Part shown: piece after piece, positions 1 to 3,977 of the stretch
Layout: each line of letters opens with the position of its first letter
Position numbering within the stretch: the first letter of the stretch is position 1
Assembly: GCA_944372715.1 (NCBI GenBank)
Contig: CALVZZ010000045.1
Span: forward strand, 1-5,258
Source: an uncultured Clostridia bacterium
GTDB taxonomy: Bacteria > Bacillota > Clostridia > Christensenellales > UBA1242
Direction: 5' to 3'
Length of the DNA: 5,258 nt
Notes under the pieces: generated by a model
What the model saw: only the letters and a program-made list of their open reading frames with translations
Database searches by the model: none
Told to the model about the DNA's origin: nothing
Position numbers and translations under genes: made by a program

Positions 1-249
1 TGGTATACCTGCAGGTACAGTTCCTAAAACCGGTATTTTAACGCCCTTAATTTTTTCAGTTCTACCTAACATGAAGTCAACTGAAACATTGAAAAAATCT
101 GCAATTTTTTGAATTGTTAAACTGTCAGGAACTCTAAAACCTTTTTCCCAATTAGCAATTGTAGGTTGCTCTACATTTAAACTATGTGCCAATTCGTTTT
201 GTGTAAGCTTTTTTGCTTTTCTTAATTCTCTTAATTTACTGCTAAACAT
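1..249 (-). CDS. CI/LexA-like phage repressor (HTH + S24 peptidase), N-terminal part
   Basis: Likely maintains lysogeny by binding the operators just upstream. Eighty-three codons are visible from the ATG at 249-247; the C-terminus lies beyond the left edge. Residues about 5-60 form an HTH_3/XRE fold, with KLTQNELAHSLNV followed by the recognition-helix region EQPTIANWEKG. Residues 72-83 read IPVLGTVPAGIP, the conserved opening of the S24 (LexA/CI) domain; the Ala80-Gly81 pair matches the self-cleavage bond of that family, so RecA/SOS-triggered inactivation is likely. The catalytic Ser and Lys are outside the window and unverified. No Shine-Dalgarno sequence precedes the ATG, but a sigma70-type promoter ends 6 nt before it, so the mRNA is probably leaderless. 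Divergent from the Cro-like gene. Family call is strong; SOS inducibility is inferred. Confidence 0.92.
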   Translation of the reverse strand, partial: MFSSKLRELRKAKKLTQNELAHSLNVEQPTIANWEKGFRVPDSLTIQKIADFFNVSVDFMLGRTEKIKGVKIPVLGTVPAGIP

Positions 250-255
250 AGCATT

Positions 256-284
256 TTTATATCATATTGAAATATTTTTTGCAA
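256..284 (-). promoter_or_regulatory. Promoter of the CI-like repressor (leaderless type)
   Basis: On the minus strand a -35 TTGCAA (284-279) is separated by exactly 17 bp from a -10 TATAAA (261-256). Six bases separate the -10 from the ATG, so transcription should start at or next to the start codon. The operator copy at 268-279 lies in the spacer and touches the -35, so binding there would block this promoter. Confidence 0.62.
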
Positions 285-378
285 TGTTTATAAAAAATTT
301 TTAAAAAATATAAAAAAACGAAATATTTTGCTTGACAAATATATTTCGAATGGTTATATTTTAGGTATAAATATTTCG
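268..378. promoter_or_regulatory. Array of four 12-bp operator-like sites between the divergent repressors
   Basis: A near-palindrome with consensus CGAAATATTTCG occurs at 268-279 (9 of 12 matches), 319-330 (11 of 12), 337-348 (9 of 12) and 367-378 (10 of 12). The first lies in the leftward promoter. The second ends just before the -35 of the rightward promoter, the third sits between its -35 and -10, and the fourth covers its predicted start and reaches the Cro-gene ribosome binding site. Such repeated sites overlapping both promoters fit a CI/Cro operator set. Which protein binds which site cannot be told from sequence. The background is AT-rich, so the AAATATTT core alone means little; the CG flank and placement carry the weight. 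Confidence 0.65.
332..360 (+). promoter_or_regulatory. Rightward early promoter (PR-like)
   Basis: A perfect -35 TTGACA (332-337) and a -10 TATATT (355-360, 5 of 6) are separated by 17 bp. The predicted start is near 367, upstream of the Cro-gene ribosome binding site (378-381). Operator-like sites flank and fill the promoter. It should drive the early operon from 391 to at least 1453. Confidence 0.82.
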
Positions 379-390
379 GAGCGTGATATA

Positions 391-585
391 ATGAAGCTTA
401 AAGAATTAAGGAAGCTAAACGGCGTAACACAAAAAAATGTTTCTAGTTACTTAAATATTTATCAAGGTAATTATTCCCAAATTGAAAATGGTAAAAGGTC
501 TTTATTAGCTAGCCAAGTTAGACCATTAGCAAAAGTGCTAAATGTAACAGAAACTGAAATCTTAAACTGTTTGGAGGAAAAATGA
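391..585 (+). CDS. Cro-like HTH (XRE family) regulator
   Basis: A 64-aa protein consisting of a single Cro/C1-type HTH domain. Residues 3-56 show the five-helix pattern: LKELRKLNGVTQKNVSSYL, then the recognition region YQGNYSQIENGKR, then PLAKVLNVTETEIL. It probably counteracts the divergent CI-like repressor and tunes early transcription through the shared operators. The ATG at 391 is preferred over an in-frame TTG at 328: GGAG at 378-381 is well spaced, and the predicted transcription start (about 367) lies downstream of 328, so the longer form would not be on this transcript. First gene of the early operon; its TGA overlaps the next ATG. It could instead be an activator; the Cro role is inferred from position. 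Confidence 0.88.
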   Translation: MKLKELRKLNGVTQKNVSSYLNIYQGNYSQIENGKRSLLASQVRPLAKVLNVTETEILNCLEEK

Positions 586-770
586 AAAAGAAAATTGAAG
601 TAAGAATTTCTCCACAAAGTCAGACAATGACAGAGATATTACAGAATGATTATTACTTTTTGGAATTTATAAAAATTTTGATGGGTGCCAGAAGTCACGA
701 GGCGGGTTTGATTGAATTAGAAAGAAGAGCAATAGAAAGGGGGTGTGAAAGTGGAAAAGTACATAGCTGA
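582..770 (+). CDS. Hypothetical 62-aa early protein
   Basis: I do not recognise this protein. The ATG overlaps the TGA of the Cro-like gene (ATGA), and GGAGG at 573-577 supplies a close ribosome binding site, so translational coupling is likely. It opens with a basic stretch (MKKKIEVRIS); residues about 17-34 and 37-56 look helical, the latter charged (LIELERRAIERG). There is no membrane segment or metal-binding motif. Its last 20 bases overlap the next small gene, which starts at a GTG in another frame. Size, position and overlaps fit a small phage early protein; function is unknown. Confidence 0.75.
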   Translation: MKKKIEVRISPQSQTMTEILQNDYYFLEFIKILMGARSHEAGLIELERRAIERGCESGKVHS

Positions 771-840
771 TTTTATTCAGTATAACGGCAGAATGCCAAA
801 AAATAATGAGCTAGCACTGTTTGTTTTATTTGGAAAATAA
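751..840 (+). CDS. Hypothetical 29-aa small protein (GTG start)
   Basis: A short gene starting at GTG and reading VEKYIADFIQYNGRMPKNN and onward to LFVLFGK. It is supported by a strong AAAGGGGGT ribosome binding site at 737-745, well spaced from the GTG, and by its fit in the operon: it overlaps the end of the 62-aa gene by 20 bases and ends 10 bases before the next ATG. It has no homology I recognise. The C-terminal ELALFVLFG is hydrophobic but too short for a firm membrane call. It may be a leader peptide or a genuine micro-protein; with 29 codons, chance cannot be excluded. Confidence 0.55.
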   Translation: MEKYIADFIQYNGRMPKNNELALFVLFGK

Positions 841-850
841 AGAGGTATAT

Positions 851-1075
851 ATGAAAAATATCATTTTTGTTTTAAAAGCAAAGGGCCAACCAAACAAATT
901 ATATTTAGACTCTCAAGTTGAAAAAGCTTTTAAAGATTTCCACACGGCAGAATGTCAAAACTTAGAGCCAATTTTGTTTGTCCACGATTTAGTGACTAAG
1001 GCAAACAAACATTTGTTAGGAAGAGTTGACTTGTTTAAACAAGCAAAAAACATATTGAAAAGCTATGAGGTGTAA
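851..1075 (+). CDS. Hypothetical 74-aa early protein
   Basis: Unrecognised, lysine-rich (MKNIIFVLKAKGQPNKLYL at the start), with no membrane segment or clear motif; residues about 20-35 and 58-71 look helical. The ATG at 851 is chosen over an upstream in-frame TTG (821) because AAGAGG at 840-845 sits just before it and 821 falls inside the preceding small gene. The stop TAA is directly followed by the ATG of the HNH gene. Placement between a Cro-like gene and an HNH gene suggests a phage early role; nothing more specific can be supported. Confidence 0.75.
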   Translation: MKNIIFVLKAKGQPNKLYLDSQVEKAFKDFHTAECQNLEPILFVHDLVTKANKHLLGRVDLFKQAKNILKSYEV

Positions 1076-1453
1076 ATGCAAAAGCTTTTTGGGGAAGTAT
1101 TTAAAGAATATTATCCTGGATATTTATTTAGTAATTTGGGTCGAGTTTATAGTTTAAAAAGTAAAAAATTTTTAAAACCTTATCCAAATTCTCACGGATA
1201 TATGAGAGTTGGGATTTGTATAAATGGTCGTAAAAAAGATGTATTTATTCATATTACGGTAGTTCATCTTTTTGGTGATTATAACGGACATTTACCAGAG
1301 TCTAAAGAATTATCAAAACTTGGTCTTAGTATTGACCATCTAAACAGAAATAAATTTGATAATAGTGTTTCAAATTTAGAAATAGTACCAGTTCAAGAGA
1401 ATTACAGTCGATGGCCAAAAGTAGAAAAGGAAGAAGGTTGTCTTCCATATTAA
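1076..1453 (+). CDS. NUMOD4/HNH homing-type endonuclease
   Basis: A 125-aa protein with the layout of small phage HNH endonucleases. Residues about 12-28 (YYPGYLFSNLGRVYSLK) match the NUMOD4 motif, a DNA-binding segment that precedes HNH domains. Residues about 57-110 are an HNH_3-type nuclease core: His59 in FIHITVVHLFG, Asp87-His88 in IDHLNRNK, and the FDNSVSNLEIV segment with Asn96 and Asn100. The third catalytic position appears to be Asn, as in many HNH_3 members. The domain looks complete, so it is probably an active site-specific nickase or nuclease that spreads itself. The start follows the previous stop directly, with GAGGTG at 1067-1072. Its TAA abuts the first tRNA-like element; phage HNH genes often sit in or near tRNA clusters and introns. 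No intron core was identified around it. Confidence 0.88.
   Translation: MQKLFGEVFKEYYPGYLFSNLGRVYSLKSKKFLKPYPNSHGYMRVGICINGRKKDVFIHITVVHLFGDYNGHLPESKELSKLGLSIDHLNRNKFDNSVSNLEIVPVQENYSRWPKVEKEEGCLPY
1429..1446 (+). other. Perfect 6-bp hairpin at the end of the HNH gene
   Basis: GGAAGA (1429-1434) pairs with TCTTCC (1441-1446) across a 6-nt loop. It overlaps the last HNH codons and ends 7 nt before the first tRNA-like element, the same relative place as the hairpins ahead of the other two. No T-run follows, so it is not a terminator. It may guide RNA processing or be incidental. Confidence 0.4.
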
Positions 1454-1509
1454 CTCAGCAAAGGGCTTCTCCCTGAGGAAGTATTACAGTTCGATTCTGT
1501 ATGCTGAGA
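1454..1509 (+). ncRNA. Compact tRNA-like RNA lacking a D-arm (unit 1)
   Basis: The acceptor stem is a perfect 7 bp: CTCAGCA (1454-1460) with TGCTGAG (1502-1508), followed by a discriminator A at 1509. The T stem is a perfect 5 bp, TACAG (1485-1489) with CTGTA (1497-1501), around a canonical T-loop TTCGATT (1490-1496). Only 24 nt lie between acceptor and T stem, where a normal tRNA has about 41. They can form one hairpin, GCTTCT (1465-1470) with GGAAGT (1477-1482, two G-T pairs), or alternatively AGGG (1462-1465) with CCCT (1471-1474). No D-arm fits and no standard 7-nt anticodon loop is apparent, so no amino acid is assigned. CCA is not encoded. Chance is unlikely given 12 Watson-Crick pairs plus the T-loop consensus. 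Confidence 0.6.
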
Positions 1510-1525
1510 ACATTATTCTCTTTTT
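1506..1525 (+). terminator. Weak rho-independent terminator candidate
   Basis: GAGAA (1506-1510) pairs with TTCTC (1516-1520) over a 5-nt loop and is followed by five T. The stem is short and AT-rich, so termination would be partial at best. It shares four bases with the 3' end of the first tRNA-like element, so the two structures exclude each other. Confidence 0.35.
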
Positions 1526-1535
1526 ATATTTCATT

Positions 1536-1561
1536 AAAGAAAAGGTCAGGGACTTTTCTTT
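1536..1561 (+). other. Perfect 9-bp hairpin ahead of tRNA-like unit 2
   Basis: AAAGAAAAG (1536-1544) pairs perfectly with CTTTTCTTT (1553-1561) over an 8-nt loop. It ends 2 nt before the second tRNA-like element. The loop plus last stem base carries GGTCAGGG (1544-1551), an 8-mer repeated at 1683-1690 as the 5' acceptor strand of unit 3. No T-run follows, so it is not a terminator. Confidence 0.5.
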
Positions 1562-1563
1562 CG

Positions 1564-1627
1564 GGCCTGTGATGTTCAAGTGTTTTTTAAGTCCTAACAC
1601 TTAGTGGTTAGATTCCACAGCAGGTAA
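1564..1627 (+). ncRNA. Degenerate tRNA-like RNA (unit 2)
   Basis: The best evidence is the T-arm: GTGG (1604-1607) with CCAC (1615-1618) around TTAGATT (1608-1614), which is the usual TTCGATT with C56 changed to A. A possible acceptor pairs GGCCTGT (1564-1570) with GCAGGTA (1620-1626) at 6 of 7 positions, two of them G-T. Between them a perfect 7-bp stem AAGTGTT (1578-1584) with AACACTT (1596-1602) carries an 11-nt loop and abuts the T-arm. There is no D-arm. C56 normally pairs with G19 of the D-loop, so its loss would cost less in a tRNA without that arm. Weaker than units 1 and 3; its support comes partly from their regular spacing. Confidence 0.35.
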
Positions 1628-1628
1628 T

Positions 1629-1649
1629 TGTTCTTTTTCATACAGAACA
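1629..1649 (+). other. 6-bp hairpin between units 2 and 3
   Basis: TGTTCT (1629-1634) pairs perfectly with AGAACA (1644-1649) over a 9-nt loop. No T-run follows. It lies directly after the second tRNA-like element; role unknown. Confidence 0.35.
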
Positions 1650-1658
1650 CTCCTTAAA

Positions 1659-1682
1659 ATAAAGAGCTTAAAAGCTCTTTAT
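1659..1682 (+). repeat. 24-bp palindrome abutting tRNA-like unit 3
   Basis: Eleven bases (1659-1669, core AAAGAGCTT) pair perfectly with 1672-1682 across a 2-nt AA gap. The palindrome ends at the base before the acceptor stem of unit 3. The RNA would be a strong hairpin with TTTAT as its last bases and an A-run before it, so weak termination in either direction is possible. A 5' leader structure for processing of the tRNA-like RNA, or a dimeric protein-binding site, are alternatives. Confidence 0.6.
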
Positions 1683-1744
1683 GGTCAGGGCTTAGAGCAC
1701 GGTTGCAGACTTCCGTTAAGGTTCAATTCCTTATCTGACCACCA
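1683..1744 (+). tRNA. tRNA-like gene with encoded CCA and vestigial D-arm (unit 3)
   Basis: The acceptor stem pairs GGTCAGG (1683-1689) with TCTGACC (1734-1740), seven pairs with one G-T. It is followed by discriminator A1741 and CCA (1742-1744). The T stem is a perfect 5 bp, TAAGG (1717-1721) with CCTTA (1729-1733), around TTCAATT (1722-1728). Only 27 nt separate acceptor and T stem. TTAGAGCA (1692-1699) matches the usual 3' half of a D-arm, but the 5' half is absent; at most GCT/AGC with a 3-nt loop forms. ACGG (1699-1702) pairs with CCGT (1713-1716), leaving a 10-nt loop in which TTGCAGA resembles an anticodon loop with GCA. A73 does not fit a Cys tRNA, so identity is left open. There is no variable loop. 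It may be a functional mini-tRNA, a decoy, or a decayed tRNA. Confidence 0.55.
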
Positions 1745-1775
1745 ATTAATTGAATTTTTGAAAGGAGAAAATACA

Positions 1776-1982
1776 ATGACAAATTTTTTTAGTTGGATTG
1801 CTAAAGGGTTAGAAATTGAAGGAATGACTGTACATAAGTTTTTTGCGTATATTGTTGCTATTTTGATTGTCGTTGCCATTTGTTATTCAATGGTGAAATT
1901 TATAATTTGGATAATAAATAAAGTTAAGAAAAATGAACACTCAAATAATCATAACTATTACAACAAAAACAGAGGTCGTTAA
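1776..1982 (+). CDS. Small single-pass membrane protein (68 aa), possible coat-type protein
   Basis: The ATG at 1776 is preceded by AAAGGAG (1761-1767) with 8-nt spacing; an in-frame ATG at 1758 lies before this site and is rejected. An N-terminal amphipathic stretch (MTNFFSWIAKGLEIEGMTV) leads into a membrane segment at about residues 22-40 (FFAYIVAILIVVAICYSMV), a further hydrophobic turn (FIIWII), and a basic, Asn-rich tail (KVKK to NRGR). The plan (amphipathic N-terminus, one membrane span, basic C-terminus) resembles filamentous-phage coat proteins, but also many holin-like or stress peptides. It has no cleavable signal peptide, unlike Ff pVIII. First gene of the membrane-protein cassette; its TAA overlaps the next ATG by one base. 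Function is inferred from context only. Confidence 0.8.
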   Translation: MTNFFSWIAKGLEIEGMTVHKFFAYIVAILIVVAICYSMVKFIIWIINKVKKNEHSNNHNYYNKNRGR

Positions 1983-2074
1983 TGGCGAAAATTATAAAAT
2001 GGCTGATTATAGCTTTTGTGGTTGTTTGGTTAACAGTGGCTTTGGCAAACTGTCAAGTTCCAAAAATCTGGTGA
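1982..2074 (+). CDS. 30-aa hydrophobic peptide
   Basis: A small gene starting in the TAATG overlap with the preceding gene, with AGAGG at 1971-1975 as ribosome binding site. It begins MAKIIKWLIIAFVVVWLT and ends NCQVPKIW: a lysine-containing start, one hydrophobic helix (about residues 7-22) and a short polar end. LANC at 21-24 loosely resembles a lipobox, but Asn at -1 is atypical, so lipidation is doubtful. Its size and place between a small membrane protein and a large exported protein recall the pVII/pIX minor coat proteins of filamentous phages (about 30 aa); that is analogy, not homology I can show. Its end overlaps the ribosome binding site of the 631-aa gene, suggesting coupling. Confidence 0.65.
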   Translation: MAKIIKWLIIAFVVVWLTVALANCQVPKIW

Positions 2075-2081
2075 GGTGTGA

Positions 2082-3977
2082 ATGAGAAGATTAATGTTTT
2101 TAATTTTAGCAATTGTTTTGCTTTGTGGTGTTATTCCTACACAAAGTGTTTGTGTTTATGCTGAAAATTCTACATCATATATAGAAGCTTATGAAAAAAC
2201 TAATGTTTTTGACGATTTGACATCAGCTGAAAATTTTAATGTAAACAACTATCCAGAAAATAAAAACGGACAGGTTTCCATAATAAATTTTGTAGAATTT
2301 GGTTATTCTTCCACAGGCTCGCAAGATAATTATGGGCTTTTTATCTATTTATACAATCCACAGAAACTTAACATAGATAAAAGTTCAGTGCAAAATAAAA
2401 TTCAAATGGCAATAGGATATAACAAAGATGGAGTTCCTAACAACTATTTTAAATTTCAATTACAGTTTTTAAATGCTTCTCAGGAAGAATATGAAAACTT
2501 ATTTTTAAAATTTAAAGTTGTCGACATAGAAATCGAAGGTAAAACTTTTGTTGATAGAGTAGACAAAGAAGAAAGAAGATATGATGTTTCAGGTATTGAA
2601 ATTTTACAAAGTTCCCAAAATCTTCCCACAGAATACGGAATTGGTGGAACTTGGAAATTTACAGGATATTCAAAGGGATTTGGTGACGAAGAAGAATCAA
2701 CTTTGCAGGCAACAGTAAACGAACTTGAAACAATAGAGTTGGAAGTAAATTCAACTTATTATAGGCCAGATGTGGTTTCAAGCTTGGGAATGTTTCATCA
2801 AAATACTATAAATTCTGTATATTTTGCTGTTGATAATAGATTAATTGAAGAATACGGAAAATTACAAAAAATAAAAGCAGAATGGTACGAGTACAAAACT
2901 ACACCTATTGCAGTTGTAAAAGACAATGCAGTAAAAGAAGCTTTAACAGAATATTTAGGACAGACAATTGATAATGGTGGAAGATATGATGAAGATATTC
3001 CTTATGGATTTTATGCAGGAAAAATAAACAATCTTCCAACTTTTGATTATTCTTATAATGCTTGGACAAGTTCTGTTGGATTAATCTCGCCTCAGCCAGC
3101 AATAAATTATCTTGAAAAACTTAATTATATATTTAGTTCTAATAATGCTAGTTTAACAGATTTCGAGATTAAAGAACAGGACTTGCTTAATTACATATAT
3201 AATTACGATTTATCCTATGAAAGTGGTAAACTTCCAATTAATAATATAAGTGCAGATTTATTTCAAGACACTGTTGATGATGGAAGAATTAAAGGTTACA
3301 ATTTAAAAGAGATAGATAGCGATGACAAGTTTGATATGCTTTCCTATGATAGTAATCACTCTTGGTGGGACAAACTTTTAAATTATGGGTTTTGGGCACC
3401 TGAAACAGATGGCGATTTAAAAAACATAAGTCCCATTCAAATGGTGAATGAACAAGATTTAGAGCAATCTGATGAAGTTATTTCAGATAGTTTATTGATA
3501 AATTTGGGTGATGTTCCAGAATTTAAAACATATTTTTTTGAACAAAAATTACTAGGTAAAACAGTTTTTATATTTAGATTTGCTCAAACTGATTATTATT
3601 CAGCAAGTGGGGCTGTAATGTCTAATGGTTCAAAAATTTCAAATGGTGATATGTATTTGGCCATACAAACTGTATTTTTCAATTTTGACATAATACAACT
3701 AACTTTTAACAGAGAAGGGAATTACACAGTGATACCTGTTGTGGCTGATCCTATAAATGTGATTCCAGACATTACACCACCATTAACAGCTAATTTTGAT
3801 TGGCTTAGATTAATTTTAATAATTTTAATTGTTATAGTTTTGATTATAATCTTAGCTCCTTTACTTCCAACAATATTTAAAGGTTTGTGGGAAATAATTA
3901 AGTTATTATTTAAAATAATTTCACTTCCTTTTAAATGGATAGCAAGTTTGATTAACAAGGGAGGTAAGAACAAATGA
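2082..3977 (+). CDS. Exported protein with C-terminal membrane anchor (631 aa), adsorption-protein-like
   Basis: A signal peptide is clear: MRR, a hydrophobic core LMFLILAIVLLCGVI, and a likely signal peptidase I site after VYA (Ala27). Residues 28 to about 570 are a large hydrophilic ectodomain rich in Tyr, Asn, Ser and acidic residues, with no repeat or catalytic motif that I recognise. Residues about 575-599 (LILIILIVIVLIIILAPLL) form a membrane anchor, followed by a basic amphipathic tail (KGLWEIIKLLFKII) ending in GGKNK. Signal peptide, long ectodomain and C-terminal anchor match the plan of the filamentous-phage adsorption protein pIII, though it is longer than Ff pIII (about 400 aa). 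A cell-surface protein of another mobile element is possible. The start follows GAGGTG (2073-2078). Its TGA overlaps the next ATG (ATGA), so the two are probably co-translated partners. Confidence 0.85.
   Translation: MRRLMFLILAIVLLCGVIPTQSVCVYAENSTSYIEAYEKTNVFDDLTSAENFNVNNYPENKNGQVSIINFVEFGYSSTGSQDNYGLFIYLYNPQKLNIDKSSVQNKIQMAIGYNKDGVPNNYFKFQLQFLNASQEEYENLFLKFKVVDIEIEGKTFVDRVDKEERRYDVSGIEILQSSQNLPTEYGIGGTWKFTGYSKGFGDEEESTLQATVNELETIELEVNSTYYRPDVVSSLGMFHQNTINSVYFAVDNRLIEEYGKLQKIKAEWYEYKTTPIAVVKDNAVKEALTEYLGQTIDNGGRYDEDIPYGFYAGKINNLPTFDYSYNAWTSSVGLISPQPAINYLEKLNYIFSSNNASLTDFEIKEQDLLNYIYNYDLSYESGKLPINNISADLFQDTVDDGRIKGYNLKEIDSDDKFDMLSYDSNHSWWDKLLNYGFWAPETDGDLKNISPIQMVNEQDLEQSDEVISDSLLINLGDVPEFKTYFFEQKLLGKTVFIFRFAQTDYYSASGAVMSNGSKISNGDMYLAIQTVFFNFDIIQLTFNREGNYTVIPVVADPINVIPDITPPLTANFDWLRLILIILIVIVLIIILAPLLPTIFKGLWEIIKLLFKIISLPFKWIASLINKGGKNK

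Larger units (their letters stand above)
1454..1775 (+). other. Noncoding structured-RNA region with three tRNA-like units
   Basis: This 322-base stretch between the HNH stop and the next gene has no credible protein gene on either strand. It holds, in order: a tRNA-like element (1454-1509), a hairpin with a T-run (1506-1525), a 9-bp hairpin (1536-1561), a degenerate tRNA-like element (1564-1627), a 6-bp hairpin (1629-1649), an 11-bp palindrome (1659-1682), a tRNA-like element with encoded CCA (1683-1744), and a short leader with an AAAGGAG ribosome binding site (1761-1767). T-loops begin at 1490, 1608 and 1722, a spacing of 118 and 114. I found no convincing internal promoter, so it may be transcribed from the early promoter and processed. 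It could instead be a group of DNA hairpins serving replication or packaging. Confidence 0.7.

Noticed and set aside
328..390. Longer Cro-like protein starting at TTG 328.
   Set aside because: This start lies upstream of and within the rightward promoter, before the predicted transcription start, and has no ribosome binding site; the ATG at 391 has GGAG at 378-381.
1332..1363. Possible internal promoter TTGACC ... GATAAT in the HNH gene.
   Set aside because: Spacing is 20 bp, too long for a good sigma70 promoter, and the sequence encodes the conserved HNH motif.
1401..1412. ATTACAGTCGAT inside the HNH gene resembles the T-arm of unit 1 (ATTACAGTTCGAT).
   Set aside because: It has no 3' T-stem partner or acceptor strands around it and lies in coding sequence; probably chance.
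1544..1594. Group I intron core: GGTCAGGGACTT resembles the R element, and GGACTT (1550-1555) can pair with AAGTCC (1589-1594) like P7.
   Set aside because: I found no convincing P/Q elements, P3 or P8, and the pairing competes with perfect local hairpins (1536-1561 and 1578-1602). An HNH neighbour makes the idea attractive, but the core is not there.
1076..1744. HNH gene next to a structured RNA, suggesting a HEARO/IscB-type omega-RNA system.
   Set aside because: IscB carries RuvC and HNH domains and is several hundred residues long; this protein is a 125-aa NUMOD4/HNH with no RuvC motifs.
1683..1744. tRNA fragment left by integration at a tRNA 3' end (attL/attR).
   Set aside because: Both acceptor strands and the T-arm are present in a single compact unit, not just a 3' end. 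No second copy of the 3' segment is visible in the window, so an attachment site cannot be supported.
1685..1879. Minus-strand open frame of 64 codons.
   Set aside because: It lies opposite tRNA-like unit 3 and the start of the 68-aa membrane protein gene, with no ribosome binding site; it is a shadow.
2905..3102. Minus-strand open frame inside the 631-aa gene.
   Set aside because: Antisense shadow of an AT-rich coding region; low-complexity translation and no supporting signals.
3722..3973. Minus-strand open frame opposite the C-terminal anchor of the 631-aa gene.
   Set aside because: Its hydrophobic translation simply mirrors the hydrophobic codons of the sense strand.
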